This document shows positions 40,574-49,722 of a stretch of 64,000 bases of DNA, piece after piece. The first letter of the stretch is position 1. Each line of letters opens with the position of its first letter. Below the pieces are notes generated by a model. It was not told where the DNA came from. It saw nothing but the letters and a program-made list of their open reading frames with translations, and ran no database searches. The stretch comes from a virus: IMG/VR virus record IMGVR_UViG_3300023174_000094, positions 1 through 64,000 of that record; one strand, written 5' to 3'. A program made the translations under genes and the position numbers.

Positions 40574-40993
40574 ATGCCTATTAGCGTCTATGACATAAAT
40601 ACATACTTAACAAGCGACTCAACGCTTGCTAACACCGCTGGTAAGGTTATGAGCTTCTTTCCCGTGGTTGGGTATGGGGATGAAACAGCCCCATTTGTAA
40701 TTTACTTCTACAGCCCTTCAATTCCATCTGTTGAGGCTTATTGGCAAAGAAGGGATACTATTCGTTATTCAATTTATGATACTGATGTGGATAGATTGTT
40801 TTCAATTGGTGAAAGAATGATTTATCTACTTGGTCGTGGAGATCAGATCCAGAAGACTGGTGGTCCTGTTCCAAACAATGTGAGAGTTTTGTCAACTCAA
40901 CTTGTAACTGCATCATCTATGGAACCCATTGAAAAGCTGGGTTGGTATCAAATGGATCTAGATTTTAGTATATTATCTGTGGATTATAGTTAA
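40574..40993 (+). CDS. tail terminator protein
   Basis: 139 aa. FVIYFYSPSIPSVEAYWQRR, DTIRYSIYDTDVDRLFSIGE and YQMDLDFSILSVDY have the alpha/beta pattern of lambda gpU-type terminators, which cap the tail tube. Its place directly before the major tail protein supports the call. Confidence 0.6.
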   Translation: MPISVYDINTYLTSDSTLANTAGKVMSFFPVVGYGDETAPFVIYFYSPSIPSVEAYWQRRDTIRYSIYDTDVDRLFSIGERMIYLLGRGDQIQKTGGPVPNNVRVLSTQLVTASSMEPIEKLGWYQMDLDFSILSVDYS

Positions 40994-41008
40994 TAGAATT
41001 ATCATTTG

Positions 41009-41017
41009 TGGTATCAT
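41009..41017 (+). promoter_or_regulatory. extended -10 promoter, leaderless start at 41026
   Basis: TGG-TATCAT, then ATG after 8 nt. Same 9-bp string as at 6806-6814 (minus strand) and 41862-41870. Confidence 0.5.
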
Positions 41018-41025
41018 AAATATAT

Positions 41026-41220
41026 ATGAAGTATAATGTAATTACATACATCGGTAAAACCCCTGGCTTTACCGCAAGATTAGGTTCTTATAGTTATGAG
41101 TTTGAATGGCAGAAAGGTCTCGGGATCGGAAGCCGTTCAAATGAAGTAAAAATTGATCACGCCATTAAGTTCGCAAGATGGCGGGATAAAAGGGGCAAGA
41201 AAATATTTGTCCTTGAGTAA
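41026..41220 (+). CDS. hypothetical small protein
   Basis: 64 aa, basic: MKYNVITYIGKTPGFTARLG..., SYEFEWQKGLGIGS, ending FARWRDKRGKKIFVLE. Beta-rich; no family recognised. Its position and spacing before the major tail protein suggest a tail-tube-related or regulatory role. Confidence 0.6.
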   Translation: MKYNVITYIGKTPGFTARLGSYSYEFEWQKGLGIGSRSNEVKIDHAIKFARWRDKRGKKIFVLE

Positions 41221-41235
41221 ATAGGAGGAAATATT

Positions 41236-41814
41236 ATGGCAGTTACAACTGCAAATATTGTCGTAGGTGAAGCAGCTGTTAAAGTCGGTGCTTCAAACAT
41301 TACTATGACGAATAGTGATTTTGATGCATTGAGTGACATTGGCGCAACCCAAGGTGGTGTTGAAATTTCATGGGAACCAGATATGGTTGACATTGAGATT
41401 GACCAGTACGGTGACGCAGCTAAGGTTATTCAATCAAAGGTTAAAGTTATGTTGAAGACAACATTGGCTGAAGCAACGCTGAACAACTTGGCAATTGCTT
41501 GGAGCTATGACAGAGCAGACAATGGTGCTGATATCAAAGTGAATAACGATGGTGCCAACACTAAGACTTTCATGTTCGGTTCACAGAGCGTGTACCCATA
41601 CGAGTATGCATTGCAGATCGTTGGAAACGCACCAGGTTCAACCGCATCGGTTACGAAGACTCGTAAATTTAACACTAAGCGAGCAGTTTCGTTTGAATCG
41701 TCAATGATTTCAATGAAGAGAGCAGAGGCAACGATGTTCGCTGTTTCATTCCGTATTCTCCCTAACCCAGTAGATACGGGTTATGAGTACGGCAAGATTA
41801 TTGATCAATCGTAA
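41236..41814 (+). CDS. major tail tube protein
   Basis: 192 aa. Starts VTTANIVVGEAAVKVGASNI; contains GGVEISWEPDMVDIEIDQYG, typical of siphovirus tube proteins that form stacked rings, and the C-terminal FNTKRAVSFESSMISMKRAE. AGGAGG-type RBS (ATAGGAGGAAAT). Codon use is more G/C-ending than the neighbours, as for the capsid gene, fitting high expression; it is followed by a terminator. Confidence 0.8.
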   Translation: MAVTTANIVVGEAAVKVGASNITMTNSDFDALSDIGATQGGVEISWEPDMVDIEIDQYGDAAKVIQSKVKVMLKTTLAEATLNNLAIAWSYDRADNGADIKVNNDGANTKTFMFGSQSVYPYEYALQIVGNAPGSTASVTKTRKFNTKRAVSFESSMISMKRAEATMFAVSFRILPNPVDTGYEYGKIIDQS

Positions 41815-41845
41815 TATAAAAATATAGTTGTACCAAACTTAGGCG

Positions 41846-41892
41846 AACCCCTTGATGACTGTGGTATCATAGTTAATCAAGGGGTTTTCCCT
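41846..41892 (+). terminator. terminator after major tail gene, with a promoter in the loop
   Basis: Perfect 11-bp stem AACCCCTTGAT/ATCAAGGGGTT followed by TTCCC. The 19-nt loop holds TGG-TATCAT, so RNA polymerase could stop and start at the same site. Confidence 0.75.
41862..41870 (+). promoter_or_regulatory. extended -10 promoter inside the terminator loop
   Basis: TGG-TATCAT. The transcript would begin within the right arm of the hairpin and run to GTG 41919, which has AAGGATGG as RBS. Confidence 0.45.
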
Positions 41893-41918
41893 ATTTTAAA
41901 TTACAAGGATGGTATTAA

Positions 41919-42233
41919 GTGAACGCAAAAAATATTGATCTTTTCAAGGGTACAGAAATTGTATTCGCTGATGGAAAGACAAGAGTTGTTAAGCCTCTTA
42001 CAATTCGTCACTTGCGAGAGTTCATGAAGGTTGCTAACGAAATGAAGGCAACTGATGAATCTGGAATGACGGATGAAGATATTGACAGAATGGTGCAAGC
42101 AGCATCGGTAGCTCTTAGAAAAGCTGACCCAGAGCTTGCTAGCAATCTCTCTGCATTAGAAGACGCTCTTGACCTCCGTTGCTTCGGTGAAATTATGGCT
42201 GCAGCAATGGGTACAGACCCAAACCTAGCGTAG
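41919..42233 (+). CDS. tail assembly chaperone, short form (G)
   Basis: 104 aa, GTG start with AAGGATGG 5-6 nt upstream. KTRVVKPLTIRHLREFMKVA and DLRCFGEIMAAAMG resemble the N-terminal domain of siphovirus tail chaperones that coat the tape measure during assembly. Near its stop is a slippery heptamer (42218-42224) for -1 frameshifting into the next frame. Confidence 0.72.
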   Translation: MNAKNIDLFKGTEIVFADGKTRVVKPLTIRHLREFMKVANEMKATDESGMTDEDIDRMVQAASVALRKADPELASNLSALEDALDLRCFGEIMAAAMGTDPNLA

Positions 42234-42556
42234 GGGATGGGGGCGATGAGCCCTTCGTTTGGGATGAAATCCCCTTATTAAAGTATGAAGCAGAAATATT
42301 AACTCAAGTTGGTGCTTGGAAAAGTCTAGAAGAGTTAGAAGACTCTTTAATCCTTCATGAGATGTTTTTACTTTATCGTGCATGCGCATATCACTTCTCA
42401 AAAGATGTGAAAGGTAGTGCGGTTGCATTTGGAGGAGAGGTTGACTGGGATGACGATTGGTATGACCCAGCACCTTCTGTTAAAGCACAGGATGTTATCA
42501 GAGCCTGGGATATTCCTCAGATGGCAATTGGTCTTGGCTATGAGTCAAGCGTTTAA
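41919..42556 (+). CDS. tail assembly chaperone, frameshifted long form (GT)
   Basis: Joined product 41919..42224 and 42224..42556 by -1 slippage, 212 aa. The T part continues without stop from PSVGDGGDEPFVWDEIPLLK through MFLLYRACAYHFSKDVKGSA to WDIPQMAIGLGYESSV. The T frame has no good start codon of its own near its beginning, and the slippery site falls 7 nt before the G stop, as in lambda G/GT. Such chaperones keep a fixed G:GT ratio for tail assembly. Next gene is the tape measure, as expected. Confidence 0.75.
42218..42224 (+). other. -1 ribosomal frameshift site CCCAAAC
   Basis: Read as C-CCA-AAC in the zero frame (X-XXY-YYZ); after slippage both tRNAs can re-pair on CCC-AAA. A hairpin GGGC-gatga-GCCC (42241-42253) 16 nt downstream and the stop TAG at 42231 may promote slippage. 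Confidence 0.7.
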
Positions 42557-42604
42557 TTTATTGCTTTTTTCTTCATATAATGTGATAATTATATTGGTAC
42601 AACT

Positions 42605-45600
42605 ATGGCTGATATAGATCTAATTATTGCGGTACATACCGATGGCATTAAGCAGGTAACTGATCTTAGTGCTTCTTTACGCAATCTTGCGGCTAATGTT
42701 TCTGGTATTACTGTGCCAATGTCTAAGCTTGATTCGCACACAAGAGCTCTGAATAAGGCTCTTGGTATGGGCACTAGGGGTGCTAAAGAACACGCTACAT
42801 CCTTTAAGGGTTTAATACAAAACCAAAAGACCTTAAGCATTGAAACTAAAAACCTGACCAAAGATATAAAGGCAATGAACGCCATTATCAAGGCTGGTCA
42901 TACAACTGATATCATAAACCCTGCTACCGTAGCAAACCTTAAGACACTACAGACGACATTGAAAAATATGCGTTTGAGAGCTTTTAGCTCTGATATGCAA
43001 AGTATCGGGTTGAATTTAAAGAAGCTTGGCAAAGACGCTCAGTTCGTTGGTAGAAGCTTGATGATTAACCTCACAGCGCCATTTACCTTAATGGCTCGCT
43101 ATGGGCTTAAGGCTCTAACAGATATTGATAAAGAAGCGGTTCGTTTAACAAAAGTTATGGATGGCGTTGCTATGTCTATTGAACAAGCAATGGCTAAAAC
43201 TGGTCAAGACGCATCTTCTCCACTAGTTCAGAAATTAGTTAAAAACTATCAAGAGTTGAATGATGCTTTAACTGCTACAAGTGCTAAGTATGGCATTGCT
43301 AAGTCGCTAACTATTGGGCTTGCAGCCGACTTTGCTGAACTGGGTATCGGCGCTAAAGAAAGCGTTGCTGCCATTACAGAGTTAACAGCGGCTACTGAAA
43401 AACTTGGTGGTATGGATATATCACAATCTCAAGACCTGATTCAGGCAATGTACTTCCAGTCAATCAGGGCTTTTGACCAAGCTGGTAGGTCATTTGTTAG
43501 CGCTGCAGCAAAAGAAAAAGCAGCTATTGAATCAAGCACTGCTCAATTGCAAATGTTTAACGCAATTGAAAACACTACAGCGCTAACAATGCGTGACCTG
43601 GGTGATGCATTCCCAGAAGTTGCGTCAATGGCAACAACATTTGGTTTGTCAATGACAGAGGCTGCTGCGATGTTAGCGCCAATGAAAGCTGCTGGTCTTG
43701 AGGTTGGCGCTTCAGCTAACGCTATTAAAGTCTCTTTGCAGAGAATAGTTGCTCCGACAAAAGCTAATGCTGAAATGCTCGCTTCTCTTTCTGAGTCTTA
43801 CAAGAATACTACTCAGGGATCGCAGGCGTTTAATAATGCGACAAGATCTGGTCTTACTGGTTTGCTGGGAATTGTTGAATCATTCACTGCTGTAAAAGAT
43901 TCTTCTGCTGGAATGGAAGGTGCAATGCAGATGATGGCAAAAATCTTTGGTGTCCGTCAAGGACCAAGAATGATGATTGCTATCCAGCAGCTTGCTCAAT
44001 TCAATGATGAACTAAGAAAAGCAGATCCTCTAGGTCAAAGCGTAGCCAAGACTCTCGTTAATCTTGCTAACGGAGCAAGTAATAGTTCCAAGCTTGCTAT
44101 TAAAAATTTTACTGATATTGGAGTTATTGCGAGAGTAGCAACAGCACAAGTTGGTCAACAAGTTGAAAACTTTGGTGTTGTTACTGTAAAAGATATTAAA
44201 GATGCTAACGCTGCTAGAAAAGCGGTTGCTGATGAGATTTTAAGAGCGAACAGAGAAGGTCGTGACATCATGTCTGAGATCAATACTGAGGCTGGTCGTT
44301 CAATGATTGTTGAACTTGCTGGTTCTGCGAGCGCATCTGTTTTGGCGCAAAGAGAATTGGATGCTTCATTAAAGTCTCTTGATGTTACTATTTCAAAAAT
44401 TAAAAATAATTTTAAAATATTTGCCGCTGACTTGCTCAATAGCACAAGACCTGCAATTGAAAAGATTGCAGAGGTGACAGGTAAGTTGATTGATAAATGG
44501 AATAGCTTGTCAGCCACAACAAAGAAAACTGTAGGCGTTCTTGTTATGTCAATCATGGGAGCGCTCGCAGCGATTGGTCCATTGATTCTTGCTTTTGGTA
44601 CATTGAGTTCTGTAACTGGCATTGCTATGCGAGGAATATTTAAGTTTATACCAAGTCTAAAAAATGCTGAAGGTGGTTTCATTGGACTAGCAGACGCTAT
44701 TGGTAAGTCTGGAAATAAACTTGATGCACTATATAACTCTTTTACTGAAGGGAAGGGGCTCCTTGTACGAAGCACTTCTGGAATAGCCGCTGCTGCTGGC
44801 TTGCCGATGGGACCAGGTGCTACTGCAGCCGCAGCAGCCGCAGGGACTACTCCGCCATCACGCCCATTTAAATTTGCAAGAGTCAAGGGTGTTATTACTC
44901 AAGTCGGTGGTGTTGGTATTCCTGCTCCTGGTGGTGTTGGACCAGCTATGCCAGGAAGCACAAGAGGTCTCACAGCCGCTAGAAGAGCTTATGCATTAGA
45001 AGAGATGGCTTTAACAGATAGGGCTGGAATTACCACAACGAGAACAGGAAGATTTCAGCAATCACCAACTCTCGGCATCAGAGACAGATTTAGACAATTA
45101 CGCACTGGAGCAGCGCCTGGAAGATCATTTATTCCTACATCAGTTGTTAATGATGCAATGGAAAGAAGGCTATCTGCATTTGACAGAGCTGGCATTACAC
45201 GAGGAGCGGGTAGTGGTCAGTTGTTCAATGCAAGAGGTCGTGCATTAAGTGAAGATCGTGCTCTTAGAATAGCAAGAGGTGGTGTTGGTGGTCGTATTTC
45301 CAGTGTTCTCCAAAGAGGTAAAGAGGCACGAGATGCTATGGCTGGAGCAACGCCTGGTAGTGTTGGTAGAGGAGTGTTGGCTGGTCAAAGAAGATTGATG
45401 ACTCAACCTTTTACATCAGCAAAAGGATTGGCAACTGCTGGGATTGGAAAAGTAAAAGATCTTGATGTATACAAAAATGCATTGACAAGAGTTGCTGAGG
45501 CACAAAAGCAATTGCGCATTGACCAGGCAGCTTTTGGTAAAGGTGCAGTCTCAACCTTCAGTCAGGCAAAAACTTCATTGATGGCTTTTATGAATACTCA

Positions 45601-48241
45601 GAAGCTAGCAACGGTTGTAGCTAAATTATTTAGGGTAGCGATGGTAAGTAGTGGAATCGGTATTGTTCTTCTTGCAATTGGTGTAGCAATTTATGCTGTG
45701 ATGAAAAACTTTGATAAGTTTAAGGCAGTTGCTAGTAGCGGAATAGAAAAGGTAAAAGTAGCTTTTAAGATTCTAAAAGGCGCAGCTATGGAGATAATTA
45801 GACCATTCGTTGACCTGTTTGCAATATTTGGTAAAGGTGGAGAAAGTGGAGCTGGCGCTGCTGAAGGAATTGGTGCTGCATTTAATAAAATAGCTAGTGT
45901 TATTGAGTTCCTTGCAAAGATGGTTCATCGCTTCGTAACTCAATTTATACAACCATATCTCTATATGATTATCAATATCGTAATGGCTGTTGTTGAAGCA
46001 TTCAAGGGTAATTGGAGCAAGGCGTTTGATTATGTAAAAGCTGCATTTGGATTCTTTATTGAGCTTCTTGTTAATGGCATTGCTCTTGGAATAAAAATAA
46101 TTCTAAAATCAGTCGGATTGTTGGCAAAGGGAATGATCAGTCTATTTGGTATGGCAATTAAGGTATGGATTGAAATTGCATTTGCTGGCGTTACATTAAT
46201 TATGAAAGCCATATCTTTTATTCCAGGAATTGGAAGCAAAATAAATAATGCATACAGAGGTGTAATTAATGGAATAAAGGGAACGGTTGACGCTGTAACT
46301 GGAGCTGTTAATGGTGGTATTGATGCAACAATAAATGGAATGTCAGGGCTGGTTGACGCTGGTGCTAAAGCCGTTAAGGGCTCACTAAAGGGCTTGAAGG
46401 GCTCTGGTGTTAAGCAGTCAACTGGAAAGATGTTTGATGGATCAAAGAAAGTTGCTAAGACCAAGGGTGATGAAGTTGGTAAAGTCTATAATGAAGCAAT
46501 CACCAACACTGTTGGAGATGGCTTACCTGAATCGGTAAAGAACGCTACTGGAAAAGCGTTTAATGATTCAGTAAAAGATCTTGCCCAGAAACTTCAAGAT
46601 TATGTTAAGGGTGAAATGTCTAATGCCCTTAGCAAACTGCAAAAAGATCTTGAAGCTTCATTGAAGAAGCAAAAAGATGCCGCTCTTGCAGTTTATGATT
46701 CACAAATTGATACTCTTGACAAGCTAGCTAAAGCAGAAGAGTCTCTTACAAAGACAAAAGAGTATGAAGCGACTAGAAGACAGGCTATTGAAGAAAGAGC
46801 ACTCCAGTCTCAGAATTATATTAGAAATCGTGCTCTTGCGATTTATGAGGGAAGAATTGATGATGCAAGAATGCTTGATCTTCAGGATCGCAAAGATGCA
46901 GCAGATAGTGCAAAGTCAATTGGTGAAATTGATTCCTCAAGAAAGAAAGAGCTTGCTGCAGAAAACCTTGATGCATTAAAGAGTGCAATCACAACTGCAA
47001 GAGAAGAGGCAGATAAATTCTTTGACACCACTGCTGAAAAATTTGGCAACGCTGCTTCTGAAATTCTTAAGTTCCCTCCAGTAACAAAGCAAGATTATAT
47101 TGACCAGATGACATCACTTACCGAGTTGGCTAAAAAAACAGCTAACGATAGTGGAACTGAATTTTCAAAAATGTTTGATGACTTTGCATCAACAATAAGT
47201 AGCAAGATGCCAAATGATGTTGTTGGTGCATTTACAACAAATCTTGATGATTTGGTCAAAGTTGCTGTTGATAAATATGGTCTTGGAAAAGGAACTGCTG
47301 ACAGCAGTACTGTGATTGGTTCAACGATTGGAATGCTCATGGATATGGGCGGAGCTATGGGTGATAATAAGCAATTCGTTGTTGACACTTTTGGAGAAAT
47401 AACAACTGGTATTAAAGATAACGCATCTGATGGTTTTAAAGAAATCACAACGCTTATCTACAGTGGATTCGTAGCAGACTTTAATAAAGCAGTAACTGAT
47501 GCTGATCCAACGACTGTTTATCAGAAGGCGATCAAAGATGGCAATAAGGCAATCTTGGATGACTTTAGAAATACTGTTGGCGGTGTTGGTTCTGAAGTTG
47601 AGAATATGAAGGACTTGCTTGATCCTTTAGTTAAGAAGTGGGCATTGCTTGAAGCTCAAGCAAAAGCCGCTGGTGATGCTCAAGCAGCAGCTGCTTCTGG
47701 TGGAGGCGGTGAAACACCTGGCTCAGCAACATTTACTGGGGGTACATACGGTGGAATAAATATGGGCTCAAGAAGTTCTGCCTATTGGAATTCTGTTAAT
47801 ACCGCACTAGGGATAATTCCATCAAGAAGTTCAGTCCTTTCCCCAACAATAGGTCCAAAATGGATGGGTGGAGGTATTCCTAAGTTTGCTACTGGTGGTT
47901 ATTTGAACAAAGCAATGTCACAATCAATACCAGCGCTACTTCATGGTGGTGAATATATTATGAGCGCAAAAGCTGTGCAGAGTATTGGAGCCGCAACTCT
48001 GCAGAACCTTAACAATATGAGATTTAATGCGCCAAGGAATTCAGCACCAAATGGTGGACAAAATGTAACTATGTCAACACAGAATACAAATATTTATGTT
48101 GATAACTTTATTGGTGAAGAAGAATGGTTTAACTCAATGATGAAGGAGTACAATGTTAATGTATTGCCAAAGAATCAAAAAGCGGCTGGTGTACAACCTA
48201 GAGTTGTAAGGTCGTATAACGGAATCAACCAGGGTCTGTAA
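42605..48241 (+). CDS. tape measure protein
   Basis: 1,878 aa, the longest gene. The N-terminal part (~1-400) is helical with the TP901-type core (ITELTAATEKLGGMDISQSQ, MGLSMTEAAAMLAPMKAAGL-like) followed by a region with membrane-like hydrophobic segments (~640-665, ~1018-1042, ~1125-1185). Residues ~1330-1470 form long coiled coils. The C-terminus has GGIPKFATGGYLNKAMSQS and PALLHGGEYIMS, hallmark of tape measures. The length sets the tail length (very roughly 0.15 nm per residue, so about 280 nm). It lies inside the tail tube and is ejected with DNA. Confidence 0.93.
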   Translation: MADIDLIIAVHTDGIKQVTDLSASLRNLAANVSGITVPMSKLDSHTRALNKALGMGTRGAKEHATSFKGLIQNQKTLSIETKNLTKDIKAMNAIIKAGHTTDIINPATVANLKTLQTTLKNMRLRAFSSDMQSIGLNLKKLGKDAQFVGRSLMINLTAPFTLMARYGLKALTDIDKEAVRLTKVMDGVAMSIEQAMAKTGQDASSPLVQKLVKNYQELNDALTATSAKYGIAKSLTIGLAADFAELGIGAKESVAAITELTAATEKLGGMDISQSQDLIQAMYFQSIRAFDQAGRSFVSAAAKEKAAIESSTAQLQMFNAIENTTALTMRDLGDAFPEVASMATTFGLSMTEAAAMLAPMKAAGLEVGASANAIKVSLQRIVAPTKANAEMLASLSESYKNTTQGSQAFNNATRSGLTGLLGIVESFTAVKDSSAGMEGAMQMMAKIFGVRQGPRMMIAIQQLAQFNDELRKADPLGQSVAKTLVNLANGASNSSKLAIKNFTDIGVIARVATAQVGQQVENFGVVTVKDIKDANAARKAVADEILRANREGRDIMSEINTEAGRSMIVELAGSASASVLAQRELDASLKSLDVTISKIKNNFKIFAADLLNSTRPAIEKIAEVTGKLIDKWNSLSATTKKTVGVLVMSIMGALAAIGPLILAFGTLSSVTGIAMRGIFKFIPSLKNAEGGFIGLADAIGKSGNKLDALYNSFTEGKGLLVRSTSGIAAAAGLPMGPGATAAAAAAGTTPPSRPFKFARVKGVITQVGGVGIPAPGGVGPAMPGSTRGLTAARRAYALEEMALTDRAGITTTRTGRFQQSPTLGIRDRFRQLRTGAAPGRSFIPTSVVNDAMERRLSAFDRAGITRGAGSGQLFNARGRALSEDRALRIARGGVGGRISSVLQRGKEARDAMAGATPGSVGRGVLAGQRRLMTQPFTSAKGLATAGIGKVKDLDVYKNALTRVAEAQKQLRIDQAAFGKGAVSTFSQAKTSLMAFMNTQKLATVVAKLFRVAMVSSGIGIVLLAIGVAIYAVMKNFDKFKAVASSGIEKVKVAFKILKGAAMEIIRPFVDLFAIFGKGGESGAGAAEGIGAAFNKIASVIEFLAKMVHRFVTQFIQPYLYMIINIVMAVVEAFKGNWSKAFDYVKAAFGFFIELLVNGIALGIKIILKSVGLLAKGMISLFGMAIKVWIEIAFAGVTLIMKAISFIPGIGSKINNAYRGVINGIKGTVDAVTGAVNGGIDATINGMSGLVDAGAKAVKGSLKGLKGSGVKQSTGKMFDGSKKVAKTKGDEVGKVYNEAITNTVGDGLPESVKNATGKAFNDSVKDLAQKLQDYVKGEMSNALSKLQKDLEASLKKQKDAALAVYDSQIDTLDKLAKAEESLTKTKEYEATRRQAIEERALQSQNYIRNRALAIYEGRIDDARMLDLQDRKDAADSAKSIGEIDSSRKKELAAENLDALKSAITTAREEADKFFDTTAEKFGNAASEILKFPPVTKQDYIDQMTSLTELAKKTANDSGTEFSKMFDDFASTISSKMPNDVVGAFTTNLDDLVKVAVDKYGLGKGTADSSTVIGSTIGMLMDMGGAMGDNKQFVVDTFGEITTGIKDNASDGFKEITTLIYSGFVADFNKAVTDADPTTVYQKAIKDGNKAILDDFRNTVGGVGSEVENMKDLLDPLVKKWALLEAQAKAAGDAQAAAASGGGGETPGSATFTGGTYGGINMGSRSSAYWNSVNTALGIIPSRSSVLSPTIGPKWMGGGIPKFATGGYLNKAMSQSIPALLHGGEYIMSAKAVQSIGAATLQNLNNMRFNAPRNSAPNGGQNVTMSTQNTNIYVDNFIGEEEWFNSMMKEYNVNVLPKNQKAAGVQPRVVRSYNGINQGL

Positions 48242-48660
48242 TGCCTGCTATCCAAAATCAATTACCAACTTTAGTCAATGTAATAAAACTCAATGGCACT
48301 GAAATAACCGAGCATGGCAGAACACTATCAACATCGGTTGATAGCAATTCATCTGATGTAATGATGAATAATGGAAACAAAAAAAGATATATTAAGTCAG
48401 CAAAGAATACATATAGCCTTAGCTATTATTATCTCCCAAGCAATACTGATAAAACCATTGATGGTCGGGTTGGCAGAGATTATTTAATCTCTCTAATGTC
48501 GTACAGGGGTAAAATAACTCTATCAATTGACATTGATCCAAATGAACCACCATTCACAACATATGTCTACGCAGACTCATACTCAGAAGAGCTGGTAAGA
48601 AGAGATATTAAAACAGACTGTTCATATTACAATGTGCAAGTCTCGTTCAGAGAGGCTTAA
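48241..48660 (+). CDS. distal tail protein-like, short form
   Basis: 139 aa. VNVIKLNGTEITEHGRTLST, YSLSYYYLPSNTDKTIDGRV and the C-terminal ELVRRDIKTDCSYYNVQVSF are also found, diverged, at the C-terminus of the next protein (NLIRRDMVDNVYYFDCSISL), so the two are related. Position directly after the tape measure suits a distal tail (Dit) or tip adaptor. ATG overlaps the tape measure stop (TAATG). Confidence 0.65.
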   Translation: MPAIQNQLPTLVNVIKLNGTEITEHGRTLSTSVDSNSSDVMMNNGNKKRYIKSAKNTYSLSYYYLPSNTDKTIDGRVGRDYLISLMSYRGKITLSIDIDPNEPPFTTYVYADSYSEELVRRDIKTDCSYYNVQVSFREA

Positions 48661-49722
48661 ATGTCTGATAATAGCCTATATTCATTCTCAGACCCATTTA
48701 GCCGTGGTATAGATTTTTACCAAGCTGATGAAGCTGATGTCTTTATTGAGATTCAAGTCAGTTCGGGTCTAACTGTTTCGCTCATCAATATTATTAATAT
48801 TGCCTCAGACATATCTGCGTCAGCTTCGCTAGACACATCTTTTACAAAGATAGCCTATGCAGCGGCGGATCTGTCTGTAGATGGCGCAACCGTAATTGTT
48901 GCAACAGAAAGGCAAGATGGTTCAGTAAGCATTTCTGGCGATATATCTGTTAGTACAAATATTACAAAAATTGCATATTCTGATTCTTCAATTTCTGCAA
49001 ATTCAGACATCTCTGTTAACAGCATAGGGTTGCGTATATCTCAGATTTCCATTGAAGCCAATTCTAATGTGGTATCTTCAATTCTTAAATTTGCTCATTT
49101 AAACACAGCGCTTTCATCAAATACAGATGTTTCAGCGTCTGGAACATCAATTAAGTTTGCATCAGCAAACCTTTCTGGGTCTGTAAATCTAAGCACTATC
49201 GGAAGAATTTCTCTTGCAACAATCAAAATTGTTCTCTTACAAAATACAAATGTTAGTGCTAAGTTTGTTAAGTTTAGCTCGGTAACTGGTGTTGATTCAA
49301 GCTCAATAAGAACATTATTGATACTTGATGGAAAGCCATTGACAAACCAAAACAGAACTTTGAATGTATCCTCAATGCCTGTGTTTATTGAAAATAGAAA
49401 TTGGGCTGGTGATAGTTCAAGATATTATAAAAATCAATCATCTGCGGATAAAAAGTCATTCAGTATAAACTGGAGATTTATTCCTAACTTTAGAGAATTC
49501 ACTGTTGATGAAAGACACTCAAGGGACTACCTTAGAAAAATATCATTAGACCCAGATGTTCACCAATTAAAAGTTATTAATCAAGATTCTGATGGGGCTA
49601 CTCCATATACAGAAACTGTTTATAATGTCTTTATTAAAGACTTTTCTGAAAATTTAATTAGAAGAGATATGGTTGATAATGTATACTATTTTGATTGCTC
49701 TATTTCGTTAGAGGAGGTGTAG
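48661..49722 (+). CDS. distal tail protein-like, long form with repeat domain
   Basis: 353 aa. N-terminal ~200 aa consists of ~35-residue repeats (ISISGDISVSTNITKIAYSD-like, SSNTDVSASGTSIKFASANL) forming a Ser-rich beta region; the C-terminal ~140 aa (LLILDGKPLTNQNRTLNVSS ...) is paralogous to the 139-aa protein. Probably a tail-tip ring component with an extension. The stop overlaps the next GTG by one base (TAGTG). Confidence 0.65.
   Translation: MSDNSLYSFSDPFSRGIDFYQADEADVFIEIQVSSGLTVSLINIINIASDISASASLDTSFTKIAYAAADLSVDGATVIVATERQDGSVSISGDISVSTNITKIAYSDSSISANSDISVNSIGLRISQISIEANSNVVSSILKFAHLNTALSSNTDVSASGTSIKFASANLSGSVNLSTIGRISLATIKIVLLQNTNVSAKFVKFSSVTGVDSSSIRTLLILDGKPLTNQNRTLNVSSMPVFIENRNWAGDSSRYYKNQSSADKKSFSINWRFIPNFREFTVDERHSRDYLRKISLDPDVHQLKVINQDSDGATPYTETVYNVFIKDFSENLIRRDMVDNVYYFDCSISLEEV

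Noticed and set aside
49695-49721. ATG start for the tail-tip gene
   Set aside because: It lies inside the preceding gene; GTG 49722 has a strong RBS and a one-base stop/start overlap.
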